From Lentibacillus salicampi (GTDB lineage Bacteria; Bacillota; Bacilli; Bacillales; Amphibacillaceae), in assembly GCF_004565465.1 (NCBI RefSeq), contig NZ_SRHY01000008.1, forward strand, positions 1 through 64,000: DNA of 64,000 bases, given 5' to 3'. Shown here piece by piece: positions 1 to 9,211 of this stretch. The position numbers and the translations under genes were made by a program. Under the pieces are notes generated by a model. That model made no database searches. It had not been told where the DNA came from and was given only the letters and a program-made list of their open reading frames with translations. Each line of letters begins with the position of its first letter. The stretch's first letter is position 1.

Positions 1-8
1 TAATTCAT
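1..8 (-). CDS. Start of a gene running off the left edge
   Basis: Only the ATG and the next codon of a minus-strand gene are inside the window. An AAGGAGGA ribosome site (plus positions 15-22) sits six bases upstream of the ATG, which makes a true start convincing. Nothing can be said about the product. Confidence 0.6.
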
Positions 9-10
9 TT

Positions 11-81
11 TGAGTCCTCCTTGGTTTGGTTAATTTAGGAGTCGATCGATCGACATCCCGTATGATACCAAGGAGGCTCAT
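11..81 (-). promoter_or_regulatory. Leader hairpin that can mask the ribosome site of the left-edge gene
   Basis: TGAGTCCTCCTTGGT (11-25) is almost perfectly complementary to ACCAAGGAGGCTCA (68-81). In the minus-strand transcript the upstream arm would pair with the AAGGAGGA ribosome site of the left-edge gene. The 42-base loop holds a perfect 14-bp palindrome, GTCGATCGATCGAC (41-54), which could be a repressor operator or an inner hairpin. A T-run follows the stem on the plus strand, so a plus-strand terminator is an alternative reading. Confidence 0.5.
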
Positions 82-163
82 TTTTTGTTAAGCCTCAAAT
101 TTTTTCGTGACAGGAATGCTCCCTTTTATTGAACAATCTTTTGACCCGATTAGTTAAGAGCTT

Positions 164-734
<571 letters not shown>

Positions 735-789
735 TTTAGCAGTTCTCCTTTATCATAACTTATTAAAGGGACTTTATTTGTAGTGACTA

Positions 790-1368
790 CTATTTTATTT
801 TATCCTCTAAATTTGCTATGAATTTTGCGGGATTTCCGCCGACAATGGTATTAGGTTCGACATCTCTGGTGACTACTGATCCAGCTGCGACAATGGCATT
901 TTCACCAACTGTAACACCCGGGAGAATGGTTGCATTAGAGCCGATCCAGATTCTCTCCTTTAATACAATTGGTTTCAAATACATGGTTCCTCTATTTAAT
1001 GGGTTATAGTCGTGGTTTATGGTTGCCAAAACAACATTATGGCCAATTAAGCTTTGATCTCCGATGATGATTTGGCCTTGATCTTGAAACCGGCATCCAG
1101 AATTAATGAATACGTTCTTCCCTATTTTAATGTTTTTCCCGAAATCAGTCGTAAATGGTAAAAACAACGAAAAGTCTTCATCTAGTGCCTGACCGACAAT
1201 TTGTGAAATTTGTTGCCTGATCTGCTCATTTGTATAAACACCATTATTCAAGTGTGCACACAAACGTCTCGCTTCATCGGATACTGCTACCATTGCCTTA
1301 TTGACTTCTGAACCAGCATGGATTACACCCTCAGTTTCCATTTTGGATAAGAGCTTTTCTAGTTCCAT
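790..1368 (-). CDS. Maltose/galactoside-type O-acetyltransferase
   Basis: The 192-residue protein belongs to the left-handed beta-helix (hexapeptide) acyltransferases of the LacA/Maa type, which move acetyl from acetyl-CoA to sugars or related hydroxyls. The C-terminal half carries the imperfect hexapeptide turns (IGKNVFINSGCR, IGDQSLIGHNV, IGSNATILPGVTVGENAIVAAGSVVT) and the expected HDYNPLNRG loop with the catalytic-type His. The end, GNPAKFI, is the usual closing motif. The ATG at 1368 is preferred over one three codons upstream because the AGGA site overlaps the upstream ATG but is nine bases from this one. Cytoplasmic; the true acceptor is unknown. Confidence 0.85.
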   Translation of the reverse strand: MELEKLLSKMETEGVIHAGSEVNKAMVAVSDEARRLCAHLNNGVYTNEQIRQQISQIVGQALDEDFSLFLPFTTDFGKNIKIGKNVFINSGCRFQDQGQIIIGDQSLIGHNVVLATINHDYNPLNRGTMYLKPIVLKERIWIGSNATILPGVTVGENAIVAAGSVVTRDVEPNTIVGGNPAKFIANLEDKIK

Positions 1369-1496
1369 TTTATACATTCCTTTCTAGTCTGTATTTCTCA
1401 CTTAAAAGAGTGCTCGCCACCCCCTGATGGGAATTTCGCCGAATCAACGATAATTCCCATCTATTTATTCACTGTTTGGCTTTTTGTAATTGCCAA

Positions 1497-1879
1497 TTAT
1501 GCTTCGCGCGGTGTGACTTTCACTGTTGCACTAATTGGCCCCTGAGTCATCATTGGAGGTACATATGGACTGTCCCCATACTTTTCTTGATAGGCTTGAT
1601 TAATTTTTTCCGTTAATTCTGCGCCTGTTTCAATCGGTATATAGTAAACGGATAGGAAACTTCTTTGATAACCATTTGCCCTGCGCCTTGTTCAACAGCG
1701 GATTGATACCATCTGGAACGTTGACCGTTATAAGCCCGAACATATAAATCGTTATCAACTACAACCGACCAAATCCATGTCGGTGTTCCATACGTTTTGC
1801 CATCACTATAAAACGGGGAAACATGAAAATTATCTTGGTTACTAAAAAATTCCAATTGCTCATCTGTCCATCTTGTCAT
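1497..1879 (-). pseudogene. DUF2255 protein with a frameshift
   Basis: The first 80 codons match the small DUF2255 family (TPTWIWSVVVDNDLYVRAYNG). After KEVSYP the frame must change for the family's ending (YYIPIETGAELTEKINQAY, then PPMMTQGPISATVKVTP) to be read, so one base has been lost or gained near 1650. If the indel is a sequence error, the intact protein would be about 127 residues. The gene precedes an SDR oxidoreductase-type neighbourhood and lies 67 bases downstream of one, probably in the same transcript. Function of the family is unknown; its fold is related to flavin-binding split barrels. Confidence 0.7.
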
Positions 1880-1946
1880 CGCTGTTCCATCCTCTCATTA
1901 ATTATTGGAAACTGCTATATCTCATTCAAGTCTGATAGCTTCTTTA

Positions 1947-2693
1947 TTACCAAGGTTGCGTGGTCGGCCCAATCGTAAATTCATTCACATTGGTATCCTC
2001 CGGCTGATCGATTGCAAATGCAACAACATTGGCAACACGGTCTGGACCGATTTGATACTGTTTGTACATCGCATTCGTCCCCTCTGCGGTTTCTTCATCC
2101 GTGATTGTTTCCAGTAACTCCGTTTTGATGGCAGCCGGATAAATAGTTGCTGTCCGGATATTGGTCCCTTCTTGTGCCGATTCCATACGCAACACTTCCA
2201 TTAAATCGCGCACAGCCCATTTCGTTGCGCCATAAACGGCACCACCTGGGTAAGCTTTGAGTCCAGCTACCGAAGAAGTTGTAATCACATGACCGGATTT
2301 TTGTTCCTTAAATTCTGGAAGAACTGCTTCGAGACCATTTAAAACACCTTTTAAGTTTACATCAACCATTTGATTCCATTCGTTGCTCTTTAGTTCGGAC
2401 AATGGAGAGTTCGGCATTAAACCCGCATTTAAAAAGATGACATCCACTTTGCCAAATTCCGTTTTTGCTAATTCCACTAATTTCTGGTTATCTTCAACCT
2501 TTGTAACATCCGTTATCTGATAAACTGCCTCTCCGCCATCTTTCGTAATTGCATCCCTCAATTTTTGCAATTTATCTTCACGACGAGCACCTAATACCAA
2601 TTTTGCTCCTTTACTTGCCAACAATGTAGCGGTAGCTTCGCCAATTCCGGAAGAAGCACCTGTGATCATAACGACTTTATCTTTTACAGCCAT
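1947..2693 (-). CDS. Short-chain dehydrogenase/reductase (SDR)
   Basis: A complete 248-residue classical SDR. The dinucleotide site TGASSGIG is at 11-18, the NAG motif at 89-91, the catalytic Ser around 140-141 and the Tyr-x-x-x-Lys pair at Y154/K158 (YGATK). Length and motif spacing fit NAD(P)-dependent alcohol or carbonyl oxidoreductases of the YdfG-like group; the substrate cannot be read from the sequence. An AGGAGG-like site precedes the ATG. Downstream on the same strand lies the DUF2255 gene, so the two are probably co-transcribed. Confidence 0.85.
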   Translation of the reverse strand: MAVKDKVVMITGASSGIGEATATLLASKGAKLVLGARREDKLQKLRDAITKDGGEAVYQITDVTKVEDNQKLVELAKTEFGKVDVIFLNAGLMPNSPLSELKSNEWNQMVDVNLKGVLNGLEAVLPEFKEQKSGHVITTSSVAGLKAYPGGAVYGATKWAVRDLMEVLRMESAQEGTNIRTATIYPAAIKTELLETITDEETAEGTNAMYKQYQIGPDRVANVVAFAIDQPEDTNVNEFTIGPTTQPW

Positions 2694-2814
2694 GTTAATT
2701 CCTCCATTAATTTGATGTTATATTTACGATTCGTCTTTGCTCATACCACATGCTTTCGAACCTCGAATCTTTGTTGTTACACGTTTCAAGGTACATACAA
2801 CATGTCCGCTCGGT

Positions 2815-3045
2815 TTAAAATTCCCTGAATGGGAAAATGGGATCTTTTAGTTGATACTCATAGGTGGATTCATCCACAATACCTACAATCTTGTTGCTAT
2901 CATAAAGGTCTAACATAAAGCCGGCCATTTCATTTGCTGTAAGAAACTTGGCAACTTGCCCTTCATATTGGAATTCATCCAGGTCCTGGGAATTTTGTTC
3001 AAATTCTGTTTCCGTAACAGCAGGGACTAGAACCTTGGCCTGCAT
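2815..3045 (-). CDS. Hypothetical 76-residue protein
   Basis: A small acidic soluble protein with no signal peptide or membrane segment; I do not recognise its family. It lies just upstream of the SDR gene on the same strand, behind a 20-bp palindrome that looks like an operator, so it is probably the first gene of that transcript. The ribosome site is weak (AAGAG), so translation or the exact start is uncertain. It could also be a remnant of a longer gene. Confidence 0.45.
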   Translation of the reverse strand: MQAKVLVPAVTETEFEQNSQDLDEFQYEGQVAKFLTANEMAGFMLDLYDSNKIVGIVDESTYEYQLKDPIFPFREF

Positions 3046-3132
3046 TTTGGAACTCTTACATAAATTAACACCATAATCATCACATCAAATAGCATTACAA
3101 ATAACAAGCATTTTCACAGACGTATTAACAAG

Positions 3133-3152
3133 TGTACATAAATTTATGTACA
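3133..3152. promoter_or_regulatory. Perfect 20-bp palindrome, candidate operator
   Basis: TGTACATAAATTTATGTACA is fully self-complementary and lies about 90 bases upstream of the hypothetical gene that opens the SDR cluster. A/T-rich palindromes of this size are typical targets of MarR/HxlR- or TetR-type dimers. No matching regulator gene is adjacent, so the partner is unknown. Confidence 0.55.
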
Positions 3153-3226
3153 TCTGATAATTTGTATGTTATTTAGTATGTTATTTATTTCGTTGCATAA
3201 GTTGAATCGAGGACTTCCATATCAAT

Positions 3227-3264
3227 AAAAAAGGGGATACTAAATCACTTGTGATTTGTATCCC
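3227..3264 (-). terminator. Rho-independent terminator after the DUF2200 gene
   Basis: GGGATAC-AAATCAC pairs with GTGATTT-GTATCCC with one bulged base and a 2-base loop. On the minus strand the stem is followed by six T residues. It sits about 140 bases past the DUF2200 gene. Confidence 0.75.
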
Positions 3265-3402
3265 TGAAATTTATGTTATTTTGTATTTTCTCTCCCAGAA
3301 CTGAACCCGTTATTATAAAATCACCCTCTTTTTCCAGGGGAAGACACTACTGTGAGTGGGCTGTCCTTTAAATTCTGATTTTATAAGATGTCAAACCAAT
3401 TA

Positions 3403-3777
3403 TTATTTCCGCAAAATCTTCTCCATCGCTTTTCCCTTTGCCAACTCATCGATCAGCTTATCCAAATAGCGAATTTCCTGCATCGTTGGTTCTTCAACCT
3501 CTTCCACCCGGACACCGCAGACCACACCTTTAATCAAATCACGCGCTGTACCTTTAATCAAATCACGCGCTGTATTCAGTTGGGGAGCTTCCGCAAAGAA
3601 GGTCTCAAAGTCTGCCTGTTTTTCCAGTTGCGCTTCTAATTCTTCCTGGCTATACCCTGTCAACCAACGGATAATTTCATCGACTTCTGCTTTCGTACGT
3701 CCTTTTTTCTCCGCTTTCGTAACATAATGGGGATAGACACTTGCGACACTCATTGTATAGATCTTATGCTTGGCCAT
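3403..3777 (-). CDS. DUF2200 family protein with internal 8-residue duplication
   Basis: About 124 residues, matching the small cytoplasmic DUF2200 family ([19 protein letters not shown] start, then a WLTGY segment). Function of the family is unknown. The start is the ATG preceded by AAAGGAAGA six bases upstream. A 24-bp tandem repeat duplicates TARDLIKG in frame, so the product is eight residues longer than its relatives would be but remains open. The duplication lies in a predicted helical linker just before the conserved VCGVRVE segment and may or may not be tolerated. Confidence 0.75.
   Translation of the reverse strand: MAKHKIYTMSVASVYPHYVTKAEKKGRTKAEVDEIIRWLTGYSQEELEAQLEKQADFETFFAEAPQLNTARDLIKGTARDLIKGVVCGVRVEEVEEPTMQEIRYLDKLIDELAKGKAMEKILRK
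3526..3573. repeat. Two tandem 24-bp copies inside the DUF2200 gene
   Basis: Positions 3526-3549 and 3550-3573 are identical. The repeat length is a multiple of three, so it keeps the frame. It is a typical slippage product or could be an assembly artefact. Confidence 0.85.
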
Positions 3778-4029
3778 GATACATCTTCCTTTCTGCATTA
3801 CCGTCGTGAAACATTAAAAACGTTGTAACTTATAAGTCATTTTTTCCACGTTTTCTTGAGATTTCTTATTGATTGTCCTCCTCTTATTCAATTATATATC
3901 CCCATTCTGATAGATGCTTTCTTCTTCCGCGAAAGTTCCCATTTTCTGAAGATGCCGTTATCCTATAAAGTTGCCCATTGTTGAAATTGTAACATATGTT
4001 ATTCCACAATCGGACCCTAACGCAAGGCA

Positions 4030-4055
4030 GGCGCATCCTCTATTCGGAATGCGCC
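4030..4055 (-). terminator. Hairpin after the serine hydrolase gene
   Basis: GGCGCAT (4030-4036) pairs with ATGCGCC (4049-4055). It lies 23 bases past the stop of the serine hydrolase gene. No T-run follows, so it is at best a weak or Rho-assisted terminator. Confidence 0.35.
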
Positions 4056-4077
4056 CGCTTATGGCAAATACCCAGAG

Positions 4078-5439
4078 CTATTCATCTTCACTTCTTACAA
4101 GCTGTCTGAACCCAAAGTGAAGGCGGTGGTTTGTAAACTGCATTAAGTGTTCAGTTCCATGCAATGTAATGGTGACAGCACGGGGGCCTACGGAACGGGT
4201 TGGCATTTCAGTTCCCTGGATCTCCACAAAAATAGTTGCATCTTTTTCATAGACTTTTACCGTTTGACCTTCATTAGATTGATAGGTGCCGGTGATTGCT
4301 TGGCGGTCTGTTTCTGTGGGTGCATAATGGTCATATTCGATGGCCGGTTTTTCCGGGTCAATATCCATTTCGCTTTGTACTGCCCCTTTTAAAAGAGCTT
4401 CTGCAGGCGCACCGGCAATATTCGTTAAGCAAATGGCTGAGATGCTTCTCTCAGGCAATACTGCGAATTGTGCCGTCACACCCTTAATGCCTCCACCGTG
4501 TTCAATAAGCGTTGTACCAAAAAAATCAGGTGTGACCATAACGCCATAACCGTAATGCCGGCCGGGCTCCACTTCAATATGCCGGGAAGTCAGATCATTG
4601 AGACTTTCTGCGGATAAAATACCATTGCCGCTGTTCAAAAAGACATCCCCGAAGCGGAGCATATCATTTGCCGTCGTTTTTACATATCCGGCTGCCCGCA
4701 TCACTGGAGCATCCCACCATTCCGGTGAGTATTCAATCGTTGGTGTTTCGGCAGTTGGATCAACACTGTACAAGCGCGCTGCCTGCTCATCCAATTGATC
4801 GGGATGAAAGAAACTATTTTTCATCCCAAGGGGCCGAAAGATGTTTTTTTCAATATAACGTTCATACGGCTGCCCGCTGACACGTTCAATAATGATGCCC
4901 AGAAGTGCATAGCCGTCGTTTGAATAACTGAATGATTTTCCGGGCTGATCAAGGGGAACGAATTGAATGGCATTTAAATAATTTATGAGATCATCGTATG
5001 TATCAATGCTATCTTGTTCCCGGTCAAGCGGGGCACCCAGCTTAATTTGCAAGTCGAATGAGCCATCCCTCTCCATTGATGGCTTATTCGCATAAAAGAG
5101 TGTATTCAATGGTGGGATGCCGGATGTATGGGTCATCAGGTGATGAAGTGTGATATCACTGCTCCCTTTAAATGTGATTTCGGGCAAATATGTTTGAATA
5201 CGGTCTTGGACGGACAGCAGTCCTTCTTCCTGCAGCTGAAGTATCCCGATACATGTCATTGACTTGGTAATACTGCCAATGCCAAAGATGGTATCAGCGG
5301 TAACAGGAAGTTGATTTTCAAGGTCCCGGAATCCGAATCCTTTTTCGTAACGTTGATCATTTATTCCGATGATCGCCCCAGGGGTATGACTGGTGTTTAT
5401 AAGTGATTCAGCAAATCTTTCATATTTTTCTTTATTCAC
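4078..5439 (-). CDS. Class C beta-lactamase-fold serine hydrolase
   Basis: A 453-residue protein of the PBP4*/esterase group. The catalytic S-x-x-K is at S56-I-T-K59 (GIGSITKSM), followed by the Y-S-N element (FSYSNDGYALLG) near residue 170 and a late HGGG-like triad (IEHGGGIKG) in place of KTG. A C-terminal beta domain of about 90 residues follows the hydrolase fold, as in PbpE-like proteins. No signal peptide is visible, so a cytoplasmic or unconventional location is likely. The start is GTG, chosen because GGAGG lies seven bases upstream. Substrate is unknown: such proteins act as D-aminopeptidases, esterases or peptidoglycan enzymes. Confidence 0.8.
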   Translation of the reverse strand: MNKEKYERFAESLINTSHTPGAIIGINDQRYEKGFGFRDLENQLPVTADTIFGIGSITKSMTCIGILQLQEEGLLSVQDRIQTYLPEITFKGSSDITLHHLMTHTSGIPPLNTLFYANKPSMERDGSFDLQIKLGAPLDREQDSIDTYDDLINYLNAIQFVPLDQPGKSFSYSNDGYALLGIIIERVSGQPYERYIEKNIFRPLGMKNSFFHPDQLDEQAARLYSVDPTAETPTIEYSPEWWDAPVMRAAGYVKTTANDMLRFGDVFLNSGNGILSAESLNDLTSRHIEVEPGRHYGYGVMVTPDFFGTTLIEHGGGIKGVTAQFAVLPERSISAICLTNIAGAPAEALLKGAVQSEMDIDPEKPAIEYDHYAPTETDRQAITGTYQSNEGQTVKVYEKDATIFVEIQGTEMPTRSVGPRAVTITLHGTEHLMQFTNHRLHFGFRQLVRSEDE

Positions 5440-5698
5440 GGTAATGCCTCCTTTTTTATTACATACGACTAAGCATATCCAAATGTTTCGCTATTTTTTA
5501 AATACCAATGGCGAAAAAAATACGCTTCCCGTTCTGTTTTTACAACACAAAGCGGGGAGAAAACTAACCTGCAGATCTCTTACCGCCTCACGCAATCGAT
5601 TTCATTTTAAAATGCAGAAAACGTCTTTTTGTCGACTTAATGGTATTGATGGCGTGACTTCGAAACTTATTATTAATCGAAGTCTTCCAGGGAATCAT

Positions 5699-5914
5699 TT
5701 ATCCATTCATGCGGTGAAATATTGTGGCATTCGAATGATAATGCGGTTCAGCAATATTGCCTGCACTTAAAAACACATCAAGCAAATACGTCTTCCCCAT
5801 TGTGCGCAATTGTTCATGACCAAGTACATTGATATAATTGTCCTCATTTTTGATAAAGAACCTGCTTTGTGCCATATCATAGGCATAATGCAGATTGGGG
5901 TTCGTATAATCCAT
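5699..5914 (-). pseudogene. Cupin-domain protein, C-terminus lost
   Basis: The 71 codons resemble the N-terminus of small cupin proteins, including EPHYHSNAT, the start of the metal-binding H-x-H motif. The reading frame then departs into NATIFHRMNG and stops, so the second cupin motif and most of the barrel are missing. A frameshift or deletion just after the HYH motif is the simplest explanation. The ribosome site is weak. Not expected to fold as a functional cupin. Confidence 0.6.
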
Positions 5915-6055
5915 ATGCTTAGTACAGTAGCGGGGAGTCTTTTTTTATGGAGTATTTTTCCTGGCCAGGAAGGAATTTAGTCGAGGCGTATCGAATAGAA
6001 TGGTTGTGTGCGCTTCTCCGCACAACGAATGTACATTACAGGCAAGGTGTCGACA

Positions 6056-7018
6056 ATGAAAAAAGAATCGCTTGGCAAAATCAAATCGGGCTTGCTGATC
6101 GTCATATCCTTGGCACTCATCATCACCGGAATACAGCTATATCAGGAAAAACAGGAAAACAATCGGCAGTTCGAATTGTTTTTGAATCATTTTTATTTTG
6201 AATTGACGGACATAATACGGTCTCTGAATGCCGTACTGAAGGAGCCGATGGAAGGAAAAGAACTGGAACATGCTTTGCTGGCTGTCAAGGATGGTCTGGA
6301 GCGGACAGACTTTATGCTGGAAGCGGGCAGCGATTTTGCAGACCGGGACATCCATGCCCACCCATCGTTCTTTTCAAACCATCCGCTTGGGCAATTTTCT
6401 GATGATGGTATGCTTGCGAGTGAGGAAGCGGACTACCTTGAGGACTTAAAAAATGATCTGGATACCATACGATCAGGCTTACATTCAGATGAATCCGGAC
6501 AGGAGAACCCCGACCTGAGCATCCGTGCATTCAACAATATCATCAATGGTTCGGGATACGAATCAGGTTTTTTAACAGAGCATAAATCCATTACGCTCCC
6601 TTTCCAAATAGTTGATCCGGAACAGGTACCGGAACCCATCCGGAAATGGATAGAACAAAGCGCATCCGAGGATCAGAAAAAAGTATTCCATGTTGACGGC
6701 AGGATGTACGTCTTAATTATACCGGAACAAGCCGGCAAATATCAGGCAGTCATCACCGACATGACCCGAGCTGGCGGGGGGATTGCCGTCACCCATAAAA
6801 TCAAAGAGCAAAGCGGTGATACTGCACAAGAATCCGCGATGGCGATTGCCGCATTGGAAATGAAGAAGGCGCGACCCTTTCAGTTCACAACACAGCTCGA
6901 GAGTGATGAAGAAAGTGGAAACACTGGGAACAGCAACGCTCAGCGTGTCCAGGCAGGGGCTGTTGCTGAATTGGTACCGCCCGAAAAGATTTCCGAGGAC
7001 GGCCAAGTGGTGGAATAA
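6056..7018 (+). CDS. Membrane-anchored hypothetical protein
   Basis: About 320 residues. A short basic N-terminus is followed by a hydrophobic segment (GLLIVISLALIITGIQLY, roughly residues 10-27), then a long charged extracytoplasmic region rich in acidic residues and predicted helices. The start is the ATG preceded by AAGGTG six bases upstream; an in-frame GTG 16 codons earlier lacks a good site. I do not recognise the family. The architecture suggests an exported, single-pass anchored protein, perhaps a sensor-like or cell-surface factor. The neighbours give no functional hint. Confidence 0.6.
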   Translation: MKKESLGKIKSGLLIVISLALIITGIQLYQEKQENNRQFELFLNHFYFELTDIIRSLNAVLKEPMEGKELEHALLAVKDGLERTDFMLEAGSDFADRDIHAHPSFFSNHPLGQFSDDGMLASEEADYLEDLKNDLDTIRSGLHSDESGQENPDLSIRAFNNIINGSGYESGFLTEHKSITLPFQIVDPEQVPEPIRKWIEQSASEDQKKVFHVDGRMYVLIIPEQAGKYQAVITDMTRAGGGIAVTHKIKEQSGDTAQESAMAIAALEMKKARPFQFTTQLESDEESGNTGNSNAQRVQAGAVAELVPPEKISEDGQVVE

Positions 7019-7141
7019 TATGGACTGTTAGGAGGGGAGCACATTACTATAATTTCTTTAAAGTCCATTTATGGAAAAATAACATAATGATATAATACAA
7101 CAATCGAACCATACTATTGGATAAAAAAGGAGTTCGAAAGC

Positions 7142-7600
7142 ATGGATGGTATGGGAATGGGAGTCATCGGTATGCTCTTCTGGATTATCGTTCTCGGTTT
7201 GTTGTTTTACGGCGTATATTTATTGATGGCCAAAATTTCCGGGAAACCAAAAGAAACCCTTTCCGATGATTCATTACGCATTTTAAAGGAAAGGTTAGCG
7301 TGCGGTGAAATTAATGAAGAGGAGTACGAACGGTTAAGGGAAGTAACCGCCTACCTCATCAAAAACGCTTCAAAATCAGTTTGTGTCTCCTTCTTAAATC
7401 GCCGTTTTTTCTGTACCATCCAAAAGTCCCTTGTTAAACTAAATCCTTTGATGGGAATTTCTCGTAGCGTTTTATATTTCAATTCTTTCTGGACAGTTAA
7501 TTTAGGCAAGATACTCGTTCCTAAATCAGCTTCCACTGCACTTTTGATTGCCTGCGTGCTGCCAAGTTCCATTGCATTTTCTATTTTTTCGAGAATATGA
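7142..7600 (+). CDS. SHOCT-domain membrane protein, 3' end displaced
   Basis: The first 65 codons encode a small membrane protein: a helix (GVIGMLFWIIVLGLLFYGVYLL) and then a SHOCT domain (LKERLACGEINEEEYERLREV). Such proteins normally end within a few residues of this point. Here no stop occurs and the frame runs about 80 codons further, antisense to the 3' end of the LysR gene, giving sequence without family character. The original stop was probably lost by deletion or rearrangement. The ribosome site AAGGAG nine bases upstream of the ATG is good. Whether a stable protein results is uncertain. Confidence 0.55.
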   Translation: MDGMGMGVIGMLFWIIVLGLLFYGVYLLMAKISGKPKETLSDDSLRILKERLACGEINEEEYERLREVTAYLIKNASKSVCVSFLNRRFFCTIQKSLVKLNPLMGISRSVLYFNSFWTVNLGKILVPKSASTALLIACVLPSSIAFSIFSRI

Positions 7601-8232
7601 TGCTGTTCTAAAGCTTCTTCAACGATTAATCGGGTTCCGGACTCTTTTTCCCTCCAGATCATCTTTTCCTCCGGCAGCTCATTTAACTCAATCTCCGCTC
7701 TTCTTCCCCAATCGTGATCATTGGAGGTAACCAATATGAGCTCATCATCCGCAAATTTTTGTTGGTTATATTGATCAATTGGTAAAACACCTTCTACTAG
7801 AGCAATATCGATTTCATCGTTTTCCAATTTCTCAATCATAAGGGGGGTGTTCCCAACCGACAGACTGAATTTAATATCGGGATGGTGCTTATTGAAACGA
7901 CCAATTAAGCCCGGCAATAAATACTCTCCAATAGTAAGGCTTGCTCCGACATGCAAGTTTTTTTCCTTATCTCCCAACTGTTCCTGGATTCCTTCATAAG
8001 CCGCTTTATTCAAGGCAAGTATTTCTTTTGCATATGGATAGAGCAGCCTGCCAGCTTCATTTAGTCTTAAGTTTCCCTCTTCCCTGTCAAACAGCACTGT
8101 TCCATAACTGTTTTCCAACTGGTGAATTTTTCTGGTTACAGCGGGTTGTGAGACAAAACCTAAACGTGCGGCTTTGGTAATACTCCCCTCTTTCACTACA
8201 TGACAAAACGTCCTTAAGTTATCAATATTCAA
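7351..8232 (-). CDS. LysR-type transcriptional regulator
   Basis: A 293-residue LTTR with the N-terminal winged helix (MNIDNLRTFCHVV, then AARLGFVSQPAVTRKIHQLE) and a periplasmic-binding-protein-like effector domain. The sequence is close in style to CysL/YwfK-type regulators of sulfur or nitrogen metabolism. The start chosen is the TTG at 8232: GGAGG lies eight bases upstream, whereas the TTG five codons earlier overlaps that site. It is divergent from a TSUP-family anion permease, so it probably controls that gene and itself from the shared 185-bp intergenic region. Its 3' end overlaps the displaced end of the SHOCT gene. Confidence 0.85.
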   Translation of the reverse strand: MNIDNLRTFCHVVKEGSITKAARLGFVSQPAVTRKIHQLENSYGTVLFDREEGNLRLNEAGRLLYPYAKEILALNKAAYEGIQEQLGDKEKNLHVGASLTIGEYLLPGLIGRFNKHHPDIKFSLSVGNTPLMIEKLENDEIDIALVEGVLPIDQYNQQKFADDELILVTSNDHDWGRRAEIELNELPEEKMIWREKESGTRLIVEEALEQHHILEKIENAMELGSTQAIKSAVEADLGTSILPKLTVQKELKYKTLREIPIKGFSLTRDFWMVQKKRRFKKETQTDFEAFLMR

Positions 8233-8416
8233 CTCTGCAACCTCCAACCTTTCTCTTCTCTCAACATAATGTCTTGTCCAATACTGAAGCTATTTTAACA
8301 TAATAGAAACCGCCATTCATTTTTGTTAACCCCTATAAAAGAAAGTGATTTGAGTTGCCCTCCTTTCCGTGAGAGGATAAAGTAAGCATTGCCCATTGAA
8401 GAAAGGAGTTCGTTTT

Positions 8417-9211
8417 TTGGATATTTTGACAGGAATACTGCTGCTCATAATCGGTACTATCGCTGGAGCTTACGGTACTATTGTTGGAGCTGGCGGCGGC
8501 TTCATTTTTGTACCGGCATTACTTATTCTATTTGATATGGACCCGGTAATCGCCGCTGGGTCTGGTCTGGTGATTGTTCTAATCAACTCATTTACAGGTG
8601 TGATCGGCTATGCGAAACAGAAAAGAATTCACTATAACATAGCCCTTACGATCGGAATAAGTGCCCTTCCAGGGGCATTACTAGGGGTATGGCTGCTGCA
8701 GGTTTACGCTTCGCAATATTTTCATGTTATTTTTGCTACGATATTAGCCGCCCTTGGGATCTTTTTATTCTACAAGAACTCTCCCTGGGAAGGTAAAATT
8801 TTTAATAGAAATAAAACAACAGATTCTACTGCGATAACAGACAGCGAAGCAAGCGTATTAAATAATGGTTGGTTTATTCCCTTAGGATTCGGTATGGGTG
8901 TTTTATCCAGTTACCTTGGAATCGGCGGTGGTTGGCTTTTAGTTCCGATTTTAATTTACTTGTTTAAGGTGCCAACACATCAAGCAGCCGCTACATCTAT
9001 CTTATCCTTATCTCTCTATTCAACAGTAGGAGTCGTTTCGCATCTCTATTATAGTAACATTGACTGGATGATAGTTGCCTTTGGAGGTGTCGGAATCATC
9101 ATTGGTGCAAACATCGGAGTGATCTTGTCACAGCGACTCCCAGGAAGAATTGTCCTGCAGATGCTGTCCATATTATTGGTCATTATTGGCTTTAGAATGT
9201 ACTTTCAATAA
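8417..9211 (+). CDS. TSUP (TauE/SafE) family anion permease
   Basis: About 264 residues with several hydrophobic helices in two repeats, each carrying a glycine-rich start (GAYGTIVGAGGGFIFVPAL and GVLSSYLGIGGGWLLVPIL), the hallmark of this family. Members move sulfite, sulfoacetate, thiosulfate or other organosulfur anions across the membrane. The TTG at 8417 is preferred, eight bases after AAGGAG. The divergent LysR gene is the likely regulator. Given the persulfide locus 10 kb away, export or import of a sulfur oxyanion is plausible but not shown. Confidence 0.85.
   Translation: MDILTGILLLIIGTIAGAYGTIVGAGGGFIFVPALLILFDMDPVIAAGSGLVIVLINSFTGVIGYAKQKRIHYNIALTIGISALPGALLGVWLLQVYASQYFHVIFATILAALGIFLFYKNSPWEGKIFNRNKTTDSTAITDSEASVLNNGWFIPLGFGMGVLSSYLGIGGGWLLVPILIYLFKVPTHQAAATSILSLSLYSTVGVVSHLYYSNIDWMIVAFGGVGIIIGANIGVILSQRLPGRIVLQMLSILLVIIGFRMYFQ

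Noticed and set aside
818..1009. Plus-strand frame opposite the acetyltransferase
   Set aside because: Lies entirely antisense to a gene with clear hexapeptide repeats; no ribosome site.
3388..3639. Plus-strand frame containing a tandem repeat of ITRCTFNQ
   Set aside because: It is the antisense reading of the DUF2200 gene; the repeat is the same 24-bp duplication.
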